Under the pieces are notes generated by a model. The model saw only the letters and a program-made list of their open reading frames with translations. It was not told where the DNA came from and did no database searches. This document shows, piece by piece, positions 23,911-34,840 of a stretch of 64,000 bases of DNA; within the stretch, counting starts at the first letter, position 1; each line of letters starts with the position of its first letter. Position numbers and translations under genes: made by a program. Source of the DNA: Stachybotrys elegans (lineage: Eukaryota; Ascomycota; Sordariomycetes; Hypocreales; Stachybotryaceae); assembly GCA_020746835.1 (NCBI GenBank), contig JAGPNK010000004.1:124001-188000 (forward strand). The letters run 5' to 3'.

Positions 23911-24781
23911 AGGCAAAGAAGAGCCGTAGCATTTCAACAGCCAGGTGGGGTTGTCTGTCTTCATGATGTGCCTGAAAGATTGTTTCTCGGACAGCTCCGC
24001 AATTTGATTATTATCGGAGGCCGGCCCTTGACCACGCAGTAGAAGATAGGGATGGTTACATAAAAAGATGGCGGGGGACCTTGACGATCGTTTGCATCCT
24101 CAACACCCGTTTCAAGCCTACATCCGACAAACCGGTCACGTTGCATCCACACGCTTCTAAAGAGAATTACAAACCTACAGAAGTATTCTAAATCCTCAAA
24201 GATTCATCGGTGAGAGCCTATGATATTGATCGAGAGTGTGTACTGCCTGGTAGTGGCATCTTTGGTAGAGATTTAGATAGACCTAGGTCATGCTCTTTAC
24301 AATGACAATATTTTGTCTAATGGATTTACCGCATCGGCATCTGAATAACTACCACTAAACGGACTGTCGAACGGAGAACCCTAGTCCTGAACTCGCGATT
24401 CAAGATCTCCAGGGTAGGGGAAAGGTGCATCCGATCAGGCTAGCCACGGTAAAGCCGCCCTCGGACCGCCACTTGATAACAGGTACAGATAGATTCAGTA
24501 ATGACCAACCAATAGCCGCAACACACCAATGTTAAAAACAATTGGGGCCTAGATCTCCACGTCTGCATACAGGCTGCAATGAAATCAAGCCGAGGCGACG
24601 TTAATGAAATCCGCGACTGTCGATCTCTCGCGCGCAATCATTTCCCCGTCACAATGATGTATGAGGACCCTGGTTTGTAGCCAAATTCGCCACCACTCCC
24701 CTGGTCTTTATCTTACACAAGGTGTGGTTAACTGACTAGAAAAAGTCAGCTTGCTCGGGAAAGCTTATCGCTGTTATATCC

Positions 24782-24831
24782 GTACTTCCTTACTTCCCTC
24801 GAGACAAGCAACAGGTAAGCAAGGGAAGTAC
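24782..24831. repeat. Imperfect inverted repeat (GTACTTCC ... GGAAGTAC)
   Basis: Eight perfectly paired bases at the outer ends continue into an imperfect stem of about 18 bp around a loop of roughly 13 nt. It could be a hairpin, a remnant of a small non-autonomous element or a weak terminator-like structure. No flanking target duplication was recognised. Confidence 0.4.
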
Positions 24832-25383
24832 TAGACTTTTGCACGACTCAGGATAGGCCCACATTTTGGCAGGCTGCTAGACCCATTGAAGTAAGTTTGC
24901 CGTTTTTAGGTGAGATCTACGACGCTAACATCAAAAAGCTGAAGACCGGTCCAAGCTAGTTCGGCATCAGAGTTTGAACACAAAGGCCACTGCAAACGGA
25001 GCGATCCCCCCTAGACTTTGCATTCCTGCCAAAAACTGCCTTTTATTGAGCTTTACTCTCCTCTGCGGTGACCCGCGCGCCTCCCTAATCATTACCGCCA
25101 GTGGGTAACATATGCAACTAAGGACAGCATTCACCGAGTCCTCGGAACAAGCCTTCTCACAGACCTTGCGGCGGAAGCGATTTCTTCAGGCCTTCTCGCA
25201 GGGGACATCCAACGACCTGCTGCTGGCATCGTCACGGAAGCTTCCAACAAATTCTGTGGTCATGATCGCAGCCTCGAGATTTCTTGCCAATTGCCATCTA
25301 TTAATGTGGTCGGAAGCCTTCTCGAAGTAGCTGATCTGCATCGCACCGGCAAACCCCACATTACAAACAAACATACTGCCGCG

Positions 25384-26448
25384 ATGGATCATCTGCAACA
25401 GAGATCGAGTTACACTCTCTTCCCACTGAAGCCTGAGATACGAGCGCATATTGTGGTCGAGTGTGTCGTACAGGCCTTGGTCTTTCTTGTCGTGGGACTA
25501 CGCATCTACTCTAGAAAATTTCTAGGTTGTGGGCTCTACCTCGATGACTTCATGGTATTTGCGGCAACCATTCTAAGCTGTGTAACTCTTGGTTTGGTCC
25601 TCTCACGTGCGTCCTTCTTTCAGAAAACGTCCATTCTAAATTTATGGGTCTATATAGCTAATAAATGCGTCGTGCTGTAGTACAAATAGGAGGCGCAGGT
25701 TATGACATGCAAACAACAATAAATAACCTCCCAACAATACTCCTAATCATCTTTCTTACAATCCCTTTCTACCTAGCATCTCAGCTTTTTATCAAGCTGA
25801 GCATCCTAGTATTCTACCTACGAGTATTTCGATACCACATCTCTCGTATCTTTATCCTGGCTACGATAGCACTCTGCGTTGCCTGGTTCATTGCCTACTT
25901 TCTGTGGAATCTCCTTGTCTGTTCGCCTGTACAGGCACAGTGGAAGCCCAATCTTCTCATGCTGGGACAGGGCAGATGCAGTAATATGAAAGCTCTCTAC
26001 TCATCTGGAATCATTACTAATATGGTCACTGATCTATTTATTTTGGCTATCCCTCTAAGTAAGTGAACCCCAAGTACCACGTGAGCTTTAACTCATATCA
26101 TTCTTAGAGACCATCTGGGGCATGCAGATGCGCCTTTCGGAAAAGCTTGGCCTGCTGGCCTCCTTTTCACTACTTGGCGCTGTTTTCATCGTTGCATCTA
26201 TCCGTGTGTATTATGTAACAACTGTCGACTTGCAGAACAACTTGACCCGGACTATGCCGACTACAATACTGCTTACAGTATTAGAGCCGAACTTTGCCAT
26301 TCTTTGCGTGTCCATTCCAATGTTACGACCCATCTACCGATACTACCGATCCCAACGCCAAGACGACACGCCATTAAGGGACACTATCAACCAGAACGAA
26401 CATGTCACTCCTACATGTGATGAGAGCAGCGCACAGAACAAGGATTAA
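25384..26448 (+). CDS. Rhodopsin-fold integral membrane protein (Pth11-like, fungal seven-helix family)
   Basis: Seven-helix membrane protein of the large fungal rhodopsin-domain family that includes Pth11-type receptors. Exons are 25384-25606, 25681-26058 and 26108-26448, giving 313 residues; the introns have GTGCGT...TGTAG and GTAAGT...CTTAG. Family marks are RIYSRKFLGCGLYLDDFMVF near residue 50, the helix-4 region FYLRVFRYHISRIFILATIALC, CSPVQAQWKP and LFILAIPL. The N-terminus lacks a CFEM domain or signal peptide and the C-terminal tail is short and polar. An earlier ATG-free open frame precedes ATG 25384. Function is probably environmental sensing by analogy; the ligand is unknown. Confidence 0.85.
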
Positions 26449-26584
26449 ATAGTACTGATCCTGGAACAATCGCACTATCCTCTCTGGGGAACGAGGACCA
26501 GAAAAAGTCCATCACCAATATGGAGACCAGGTCATCCCGCAGCTTTGGGACGAAAGCTTCGGTGCGCAAGTTGACTGGTAATAA

Positions 26585-27964
26585 GGGAGCAAAGAGCGAT
26601 CAAGTATAGATAGAACGTCAAAAATATATGAGAGTTGTGTCCTCGTCTGGAGGCTCACCAGGGATGCTCACAAGTTAACTTGGGGGCTGGACGTGAGCGG
26701 AGAGTCTGTTACATCGCTTGCCTTCTCCCTCGACGGCAAGCTGCTCGCAGCGGGCCACAGGACAAGTATCTCGATCTGGGACACTGCCACAGGCGTGTTG
26801 CGACATCAAATTACAACCGGCTCCGCGGACATGGGAGCGCTCAAGGTCCTAGGCCTGGTACTTGACATGAGTACAGGCGTGCACACCGTTGCATTTGCGG
26901 ACGAGGACGGGCTGCTTGTGTCTGGGTTCATTTTCCACGAGGACGGGGGGCAAACCACGCACCATGTCAAGATCTGGAAACTAGCCATGACCGAACAGGA
27001 ACAACCCGTTTCGCTACATTCAGCCCCAGTTTGCGCTCTCAAGTTCTCACCAGATGGTTCGTTTGTTGCAACTGCTGATAAAGCCGGCACGGTTGTGATT
27101 TGGGATCCGGCAACTGGCAAGCCGCAACATTCATTTGAGAGCAAGCTACGTAAAATCTGGAGCATCATATTCTCTTCCGATGGCCGGCTTCTTGGACTGT
27201 ACGCCGGCAAACAAGACCAAATTTGGATTGCGGGAGAAAGGGGCTGGGAATGGTTATGTGATATTACTGGCGATATCTTTGCTTTGTCCATCGATGGGCT
27301 GGTCACGACAAAAACGGAAGAACCAAAGGTAGAGATCCGTAATGCTACCACGAAGGATCTCCAGATCACTCTCGAAACGACACATGTGTATCTATTCCAA
27401 TTTTCTGCAGATGGAAAATGTTTGGCATACATAGCGGAACAGAAAATCCATGTATGGAACAATCAACTGGGCACCTGGACACTGCGGTGCACTGTTGACT
27501 GGCCTAAGGTGGAGAGTTACTGTGGATTGCTCTTATCTGCCGACGGTGGATTGCTTGCGTGGCTGTCTTACTTTCATGGAGACGTGGATATTTGGGATAC
27601 GACAAAAGGAACGCACCTAGGCTCTACCCGAATGCCACAGCATGACTTCTTCAAGCTAATGGCTTTCGACGCAGCTGAAATGGTGCTATGCACCCAGCAG
27701 GGTCACCAGCACGCAGTGAGCTACGAATCCTCAAGGCAACATGACCAGGCCCTACCAGTCAGACCCAAACTGGATGGCTGCTATTTTGAGGGAAGCTTCT
27801 CTTGGATTGTCTATAACGGGCAGAAGACAATCTTTCTTCCCTCCCAATATCAATCCGGCTTCGGATCAGCCTCTGGGGCTGTGTCGCCTACTAGCTTAAC
27901 GGCAGTAGTTGGTAGTCAGTCAGGGAGAGTGCTAGTATTTGGTTTTCCGGATAACGGCCACTGA
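26585..27964 (+). pseudogene. WD40-repeat ORF without start codon, probably 5'-truncated NLR or WD protein
   Basis: The frame is open for 460 codons and encodes WD40 blades: VLVWRLTRDAHKLTWGLDVS, SLAFSLDGKLLAAGHRTSISIWD, ALKFSPDGSFVATADKAGTVVIWD, FQFSADGKCLAYIAEQKIHVW and LLLSADGGLLAW. The first blades precede any in-frame ATG (the first is at 26831, inside a blade), and a double TAA closes the frame at 26582. Only 136 bp separates it from the upstream receptor gene, too little for a missing NACHT or HET domain. It is therefore a decayed or truncated gene, or has an unseen distant first exon. WD40 arrays of this kind commonly form the C-terminus of fungal NACHT-WD proteins. Confidence 0.65.
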
Positions 27965-28562
27965 GACGGGGATTTCAGGCAGCTTCGAGATGTTCGTCTT
28001 TATAAGCGCGCCTGCAGATAAATGATACCTTTCCCGTCCGTTCTCCTAAACCAGCCTCACTGTGGACGCCGAAGGGAACTGCATGCCAAATTCTGGCACC
28101 GAGGTAGGATCTTGCGATGGATGCCGGCCTGCAGACACTCTGACCAGATCTGGATTTGCAAACCATTGACGATTTGCCCCTTGCCACTATACAGCCCATT
28201 GAGGAGGTCCTTTATAGTGTAGACTAATACAAGCCTCTCTGAGACTGAAGAAGGCTGTGTCACTTCCCCTGCGATTGCTCCATATCCACCTTGCCCCTTT
28301 TCTGCTGCCTGTCAGCAACGGATGGAGCGGCTGAAGCAAGAGGCGGGGTAGCTGAGGAAAGATGCAGGCAGCTGAGCATCACGATTTGTGGAGCAGATAA
28401 GCGTCAGCCCAGGACTTCCGGAGCCCGCTTGTCGAGCAAAGCTGGCTTGGCATTCTTCTACATCAACAGCTCGTGTATGCTTTTGCTCATCACACTTTGC
28501 CTGTTCTTCTACCCGGCCCATCACGCTAGACAGCCGTGCCGCGTCTCTTTACTTGGTCAATA
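27965..28562. other. Intergenic, no gene seen
   Basis: Separates the WD40 ORF from the TPR gene. A CT-rich stretch with TCTTCTAC lies just before ATG 28563, consistent with a promoter and 5' leader. Open frames here start at non-ATG codons and show no domain. Confidence 0.45.
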
Positions 28563-30095
28563 ATGGCTACCAAGACTAGCAACGAGCAACCTTCGGCCTC
28601 GCTGGACACGGCTGCACAGGTTCTCCCTCCTCAGAGCAACGTGGCCAAGGCAGAGAAGAAGCTTGCGCAGGTCGAGCAAGAGTTTGGCCCAGACCATGAG
28701 ATGACGTTCCATGCGGTCCACATCTTGGCCCTTCAATATGCAGACCAAGCCGAATACCCAAAGGCAGAAGAACTCTACCAGCGTGCACTGCAGGGCTACG
28801 AAAAGATAAACAGCCCAAATTCAACGGCTGCCTTGGACTTGAAGCACGATCTGGGTAATCTGTACAACAGAATCGGCAAATTCCAGGAGGCAGAAGCAAT
28901 CTTTCTATCTGTACTGGAAGGATCTGAGAAAGCGCTTGGTCCTGAAGACAAATCGACACTACAAACTCTCTGTAGTTTGGGAAGTCTTTATCTGCTTGCG
29001 AAACGGTTTGACGAGTGTGAGAAAGTGTATCTGAGGGCCCTCCAGGGACAGGAGAAGATTCTAGGCCCTGACAGCGCCCACACACTTCAGACCGTCGATA
29101 ACATCGGCATACTTTACCTAAAGTTAGGTCGGTTGGCCGAAGCTGAGAAAATGTGCCAACGCGCGCTTCTAGGCATGGTAAAGACTCTTGGTCAAGATGA
29201 TCCGTCAACCTTCACCACTGCCGTCCACCTGGCCGACATCTACGACGAGCAGGGAAAGCTTCACGAAGCAGAGACTCTTTACTTGCGTGCTCTCGAGGGA
29301 CAGGCCAAGTTCCTGGGTCCAGACCACAGATCCACATTGCAGACCGTCCATAGCCTATGCGGTGTCTATCTTCAGCTACGCAAGTTGTCCGATGCAGAGG
29401 AGATGTGCTTGCGGGCACTTCACGGCTACGAGAAGATTCTACCTCCTACACATTCGTTGATTTTGACCTCGATCAGCAATCTGGGGATTATATACGAGAA
29501 CCAGGACAAGCTTGCTGAGGCAGAAGAAACGTATCTTCGTGCGCTAGATCTGAAGGAGAAGGCTTACGGCAAAGACGACTTGTCTACGTTGACCACAGTC
29601 AAGAACATGACAGGGCTTTACTACAAGAGAAACAAGCTACAGGAGGCTGACGCGGCGTGTCGCCGCGCTGTGGAAGGTTTGGGGAAATTGCTAGGTAACG
29701 AACATCCCCAAACCCTGGGTGCGGTCACCAACCTGGGGAACATATGCATGGGCCAAGACAAGCTAGGCGAGGCCAAGGATCTCTATTCCTCCGTGTTGGA
29801 GATTCTGGACAGGACTTTGGGAGTCGAACAAACCAGGACATACATTCCTTATCTAGATACTCTCCAAAACCTCGGGAGTGTCTACCAGAAACAGGGCGAC
29901 CTGGATGCAGCCGAGGCAGCGTATTCCAAAGCTCTTGACGGGTATCAGGCAGTGTTTGGGAGCAACCATGCCACGTCGCAGCGAATCACATGGAGGTTGC
30001 TTTTGCTGAGGTCGGGGGACGCAGATTGCGGGCCGGGTGCCGGTGGTTCAGCAGCAGCAGCAGCAGCGAGCACGAACAATGCTATGGTGGGTTGA
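28563..30095 (+). CDS. TPR protein of kinesin-light-chain type (tandem 42-residue repeats)
   Basis: Intronless 510-residue protein made almost wholly of 42-residue TPR_12-type repeats. Each follows the pattern LGPDxxSTLQTVxxLGxLYxxxGKxxEAExxYxRALxGxEK, with roughly ten repeats from residue 15 to 490. A Gly/Ala-rich tail with a run of alanines (GGSAAAAAAS) ends it. ATG 28563 is the first in frame; the frame opens earlier only from a GTG. Such arrays form the ligand-sensing end of fungal NB-ARC-TPR NLRs, but no nucleotide-binding domain is attached here, so it is either a solitary TPR protein or a detached sensor. It converges on the HET gene, with only 82 bp between stop codons. Confidence 0.88.
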   Translation: MATKTSNEQPSASLDTAAQVLPPQSNVAKAEKKLAQVEQEFGPDHEMTFHAVHILALQYADQAEYPKAEELYQRALQGYEKINSPNSTAALDLKHDLGNLYNRIGKFQEAEAIFLSVLEGSEKALGPEDKSTLQTLCSLGSLYLLAKRFDECEKVYLRALQGQEKILGPDSAHTLQTVDNIGILYLKLGRLAEAEKMCQRALLGMVKTLGQDDPSTFTTAVHLADIYDEQGKLHEAETLYLRALEGQAKFLGPDHRSTLQTVHSLCGVYLQLRKLSDAEEMCLRALHGYEKILPPTHSLILTSISNLGIIYENQDKLAEAEETYLRALDLKEKAYGKDDLSTLTTVKNMTGLYYKRNKLQEADAACRRAVEGLGKLLGNEHPQTLGAVTNLGNICMGQDKLGEAKDLYSSVLEILDRTLGVEQTRTYIPYLDTLQNLGSVYQKQGDLDAAEAAYSKALDGYQAVFGSNHATSQRITWRLLLLRSGDADCGPGAGGSAAAAAASTNNAMVG

Positions 30096-30177
30096 AGCAG
30101 CGATAGCATTCATATGGCACATTTCAGAATAATGTGTCTAGAATGAATTGGAAAACTTTCATGGCGGGACGCAAGCT

Positions 30178-32169
30178 CTAAATAATGTGAAACTTGGTGA
30201 CTGTTCTGTCATGAAAACAGCAGTGCTGAGTCCAATCCGTGAGACCGTCCTTTTCCAGCGTCTTGAATCCACGTCGGTCATGACAGCCAACATATGCAAA
30301 AGCTGCTACTCTATGGAACTGGACACCTTGGCCTTCCAGGACCGTCCTTATCCCCACCTCGGCAGGTTGCACGATACGAAGTACAGCCGCACGCTCCATC
30401 CCGAAAATAAGACCAACTGCATCATTCATTTTGATATCAGGTGTTGCGATACCAGCGAATCCCTCATCAGTCGTGAAGAAGACCCTCCCGCGAACGATAT
30501 CCCGTATCATGGTTGCGAACATGGCATGGGCGGAAGCAATAGAAGCCATAGACTCGCCCGGGTTATCCGGAAGGTTCATGCGTGTTCTGAACTGCTGGCT
30601 GAAAGGCTCATCTTGGTCAAATTCCGGCGCGGTGTTGCGGACCCCAACAAGCGTCCGCCAGAGCGGTTCACTTAAAGGGCAATATTGACTGACCAGGGAC
30701 TCGATGTCGCGGAATTGAGCAATATACGACTCAATATCTCCGTCATTAAACTGTACCAGGTGTTGGATCTTTCCAAATGATAAACCAGATGCAGAAAATG
30801 CGGTGTGGTCATGGGAAACCTCCATCTCTCGAGGCCACTTCCACAGCGCGTTGGCACAACTTCCGCGGAGGAAAACAGGGGAGTGGGAATCATCCCAGTC
30901 AGCAGAAATGGTAAAGTCCGGTACCCAGGATGGGAATGGTATCTCGAACGGGCGCCGCGTTCGCCACAAGAGGCCGAGCAGGGATATTGCTTCAGGCTCG
31001 TGTTTGACGATAAACTCCATGGTTGGGACGAATGTCCATTCGGGGCCCTTCTCATAATTAACCGGGATGGCCTCGCGAGCTGCGTCACTCAGCAAGCCAA
31101 GGACTCCATAAATCTTGTCTCTCGCGTCTGTCGAGCGTAGGTTCATGGTTCCCTTGATGATGCTTCCCAGGGTCAGGCTTTTCCGATTCAAGAGAGTACC
31201 CCTTGAGCCCCATAGAAACTCATAATAGTTGAGAGGAATGACGGTCCTCAGCTGATCTTTCCTCCAAAACGTCCGAGCCAGCGGGGTTTCATATCTATGC
31301 TCTTGCAGAACAAGATATCGGCCCAACCACTCCGCTGGGGCGTCTTGGATATTCTGCAGCAGTTCCGATGTGTTCTGAAACCCTATGGTTGCAAGCTCAT
31401 GCGGCTTGAATGTATCCGTTATATAACGAACCATGTCGTACCTCATTGCAGGGCTAAAAGTGATTGTATTGTTCAAAGGAGGAGCAGACCATCCAGGCTC
31501 GAATGTTGCGGCCACGGCTTTGGATAATTCCACGTTGAACTTGGCATCAATCGGCCCGTCATGAAAGCGGAATTCTGACCAGGCGTACAGGAACGAGACC
31601 CAGGGTATCCAAATATTGCCGCACCCAATCCGTGGACTTTTTCCCAGGAGAAACTCCTGAAGAACCCAAATTCTAGTGAACCATGGGCGAAAGAGGATAT
31701 TCATGAACCCAAGTTGAAACTCGTATGTTTGCCACTGGTGCCTGGCGAATTTCTGAATGCTTCTCATCGTCTCATCACTGTCGTCTTCAGAGGCTCCGAG
31801 CCAAACCAAGACCGTGCGGGCAGACCTGTAGATTCGATCCATGAGTTTTACCTGGGCTTCGCGCTCGGGGATGTCGCTCTGGTTGATGCAAATTGCGTCG
31901 ACCCAGAGAGTGCGGTCCGACTTGCAGTGTCGGAGGTGTCGGAGAGCGATATCCAAGTTCTTTGTGATGGTGAAGCTTTCTCCGTCAATCGTCATAGGAG
32001 AAGCAGCGCTCTCGGTGCCCCAGACATAGGAGAGGGCGTCATATTCCGGGTTGCTGGCCAAAGATAGCGTCTGCAGTTGGGCACACAGCTGATCACCAGG
32101 TTCGCCATGCGTCAAGGTGAGGCAACGTATCTGAAGAGGATCTTTCAAGTCACTGTAAATCTTGGCCAT
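30178..32169 (-). CDS. HET-domain protein (heterokaryon incompatibility)
   Basis: HET proteins trigger cell death after non-self recognition in fungi. The HET domain covers about residues 40-190: YDALSYVWG, LDIALRHLR, LWVDAICINQSDIPEREAQVKLM and ARTVLVWLG, the three conserved blocks in order. The remaining C-terminal 450 residues are the usual poorly conserved HET-family region (SSTDARDKIYGVLGLLSDA, FPSWVPDF). From ATG 32169 the protein has 663 residues. The frame stays open for a further 38 codons upstream (to about 32283) and beyond without an ATG, so a longer form would need an unseen first exon. It neighbours the TPR and WD40 genes, supporting a local allorecognition group. Confidence 0.88.
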   Translation of the reverse strand: MAKIYSDLKDPLQIRCLTLTHGEPGDQLCAQLQTLSLASNPEYDALSYVWGTESAASPMTIDGESFTITKNLDIALRHLRHCKSDRTLWVDAICINQSDIPEREAQVKLMDRIYRSARTVLVWLGASEDDSDETMRSIQKFARHQWQTYEFQLGFMNILFRPWFTRIWVLQEFLLGKSPRIGCGNIWIPWVSFLYAWSEFRFHDGPIDAKFNVELSKAVAATFEPGWSAPPLNNTITFSPAMRYDMVRYITDTFKPHELATIGFQNTSELLQNIQDAPAEWLGRYLVLQEHRYETPLARTFWRKDQLRTVIPLNYYEFLWGSRGTLLNRKSLTLGSIIKGTMNLRSTDARDKIYGVLGLLSDAAREAIPVNYEKGPEWTFVPTMEFIVKHEPEAISLLGLLWRTRRPFEIPFPSWVPDFTISADWDDSHSPVFLRGSCANALWKWPREMEVSHDHTAFSASGLSFGKIQHLVQFNDGDIESYIAQFRDIESLVSQYCPLSEPLWRTLVGVRNTAPEFDQDEPFSQQFRTRMNLPDNPGESMASIASAHAMFATMIRDIVRGRVFFTTDEGFAGIATPDIKMNDAVGLIFGMERAAVLRIVQPAEVGIRTVLEGQGVQFHRVAAFAYVGCHDRRGFKTLEKDGLTDWTQHCCFHDRTVTKFHII

Positions 32170-32609
32170 TTCTTCTGGTGCCCACGAGTAGTTATCAGAA
32201 AAGGTTCCGCTCGACTCTTCTGAATCGGTTCGGTGGTCATGGGACGCTGCGGCTGAAGCTGACCCCCCACACACGGTCAGCACATCAAATTCGATTGGTG
32301 TGCACGGACTGGCATCCCTCCTGGGCTGTTAAACTTATCTTAGCCACGCCATCGTTCGTTGATGCAGTACGTCTTCACATGAACTGAGTCCCAGCCAGCC
32401 ACCAGTATATTTGTCATGTGCTAAAGCCGACCAATTTTGTGAAGATATTGTGCTAGTCCCAAGGTTACATGTCAGTTGATATGTTGCATACAACTTCCGG
32501 TTTAAAGGAACTCTGCGTGGCTATTACAATGATCTTCAGAACAGGAACATGCGCAAATCCCCGATCTGAACAGGGCTGAAGAAGACAAAGAAACGGTATA
32601 AGTAAAGAA
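32170..32609. other. Intergenic, no gene seen
   Basis: Promoter side of the HET gene and 3' region of the TAP-like hydrolase gene. The part next to the HET start is open in the HET frame but has no ATG. Confidence 0.4.
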
Positions 32610-34419
32610 TTAAATAATTCCCATTGGGTACCATCTGGCATCCCGTGTATGCTGTCCTGCAGCCGCAGCTTGAGGACATTGCAAGAAGGGCCTCCAGTCT
32701 TGTTTGCATACTGTACCCTCTGGAGGGATAGTGCCGTGTTCCCAATACTTTTTGACATAGTTATCCCGACATGTGCCTGCTGCAGTAGCCGTCGCATGGC
32801 CAACATTGTCTTGTACAAGCAACCCAGAGCCCGGATGGTCTTTCCTGGCTGCTTCCGCCATTCGGAGGGGCGTGACGGGATCGATGGCACTCGATACAAA
32901 AAGCAGAGGCGCGGCTGGTTTACCTTCTACAGGAGTGTTGTCCGGTTCAGGGGTCTTCCATGGCCCAGTAAAACGATGCTTGGGCCTGACACGCCAGCCT
33001 GTGCAGGCTAGACGGATCGTGGACCAGTAAGGACCAAAATGGGGCGAGTCACCCTGAAGCTTTGCTAAATGCTCTTGAAATCCCGCCATGCTTAAGTTTG
33101 TCTGAGGCTCACCATCACCGCAGGCGATACCTGCTTGGGCGTCTTTGCCCCAAGTGTAGGTATCCAGTTTCGGTTCAAGCGGACAACCCAATGACCTCCC
33201 AGGAATATTAACAAATACAAAGAGCATGGCGTAATCACCACGCATGGCTGATGCAATGGCTCTTGCTATGTTGGGGAATAGGTCGCTGGGTGAGTAGAGA
33301 GACTGGAAAATCGCGAAGACAATGTCGTTTTTCGTCATTGTCACAACGCTGTTGTCCAAGAGGTACGGAATTGGTGCAGCCTCTAATTCATCCATAAATT
33401 TTTCAACACGATCGCGAATGTCATGTGGTCCGGTATCGGTCTTTTCGTATAGAGCGCAGCGAGCATCGGCTTCATAGCACGTTTCCCACAAGTGCTCAAG
33501 TGCCTTCTGCACGTCGGCAAGGTTCTCAGACCAGGTCTAGATCACAGCTTAGCATATATATTTCATGCAGATCTGGAAGTGGTAAACTGACGGCGCTGCT
33601 GTAGTCATACACGTCTTCAACAGCCTCGAGGATCATACGCCCGACACGACCTGGAAACATGGAGGCGAAGTACCTGCCAAGCACAGTGCCATAGGAAAAG
33701 CCCCAGTATTGGATCCTTGGCGTTTTATCCGCTGAAGATCGTAGTTCAACCCTTGGCAGACCCTCACCCTGGTCCATCTTGTTGCTGCTGTGACGCAACT
33801 CATGCAACTGATCCACGATCTGAACCATGTCTCGGGCCACGCTGCTGGTTGACATGAAGCCCATGATGTCTGCATTTTCAGCGCAGAGTGCCCCATGTCC
33901 ATGGGCTCTAGAGAAGTACTGCCTCAGCGCATTGCTTCCTTGATCGGGCCCGCCCATGATCCGGGTTTGCTGCTGAAAGGTAGCCCGGGAAAACTCATTC
34001 TGGTAACAGTCTGCTGACGGCGTAGTGCGCCCAACTCCACGGGGATCGAACGATAGTATCTCATATTTCTTATTTCCATCCGCAATTTGCTGGAGCAGCT
34101 TGCCACGGAACAGGATTAGAGAGATTCCATCACCACCTGGTCCACCAGGGTTGGCGATTATAGTGCCTCCAAAAGAAGGGTCGTTCTCGGCGACAACCGC
34201 GGGCCGAGCCGTGATGGCTAGTGTGACCCGTTCTGGATTTTGTTCGTCCAACCAATCAAGCGGTACTAGAAGCTTGGCACACTTGAGGCCATCGTAGCAG
34301 TTTGTGTAGCTAAGATTGGCTGATGGTTTGACAGTAGACCAATCAAAGTCGCGAATGTTGGTCGAATAAGCGGCTGCCCTTGTTATAGAAGCAGCCACAA
34401 GCAGTAAGAAAAGCAACAT
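32610..34419 (-). CDS. Secreted alpha/beta hydrolase, TAP-like (S33 peptidase family)
   Basis: Predicted secreted serine hydrolase of the tripeptidyl-aminopeptidase-like group. Exons are 34419-33592 and 33536-32610, with a 55-nt intron (GTCAGT, GCTAAGC, TCTAG); 584 residues. An N-terminal signal peptide (MLLFLLLVAASITRAAA) is followed by the alpha/beta fold: IIANPGGPGGDG oxyanion region, SFDPRGVGRT, nucleophile Ser242 in GFSYG, then SSAIDPVTPL (acid) and DNVGHATA (His) in the TAP-like C-terminal domain. All triad members are present. Such enzymes cleave short peptides or act on small esters and amides. It is not obviously part of either cluster; the SRPBCC gene lies 420 bp upstream in the same orientation. 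Confidence 0.9.
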
Positions 34420-34840
34420 CCTTATCTGGAACGGCCGAGAACACAGAGTTTCAAGGAGCAGAAAGTATTCAACTGAGCGGCTGAGGGGGCATGAGGGGAT
34501 GAATCATCCTTTGGCGCCCGTCAGGTGTGTGAGGGGTTTCTTTGTACCCCTGCATCCAACGATCAGGATAATTTATGTCGGTATAGGGTAGGCGGGACAA
34601 GTTGGCCGATAACTGCAACCCTGGGACGAATTGACAAACATCATACATTGCGACCTCGGCCTATCGAGATGAGAGCAAGTCTGGCTATCATTGTGAGATT
34701 TTCAGACGATGGATGGCAATTCAAATGAATGCAAACAGACCTTGATCGCAAGAGAACAAAAATGTGTAAAGAGTCTAAACTATGCTAACATTGGCTGTGG
34801 AGGAACAGTACGGCAGTTGCCCCTTCACTTGAGCCCGCTC
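34420..34840. other. Intergenic between hydrolase and SRPBCC gene
   Basis: Holds the hydrolase promoter and the 3' end of the SRPBCC gene. Nothing else is supported. Confidence 0.45.

Larger units (their letters stand above)
22726..25383. other. Gene-poor 2.7 kb stretch
   Basis: No gene with credible start, introns and codon character was found on either strand. The first about 500 bp is the upstream region of the membrane-protein gene, with a purine-rich AGAAAATAAAAATAACGAGAGAAAGAGAGAG tract near 23115-23150. Two inverted repeats occur (23881-23910 and 24782-24831). A short minus-strand open frame at 23613-23894 has no recognisable domain. The stretch may hold decayed sequence. Confidence 0.5.

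Noticed and set aside
28291..28563. Plus-strand frame with a hydrophobic helix before the TPR gene
   Set aside because: The opening codon is TTG, not ATG, and the frame overlaps the TPR leader; likely chance.
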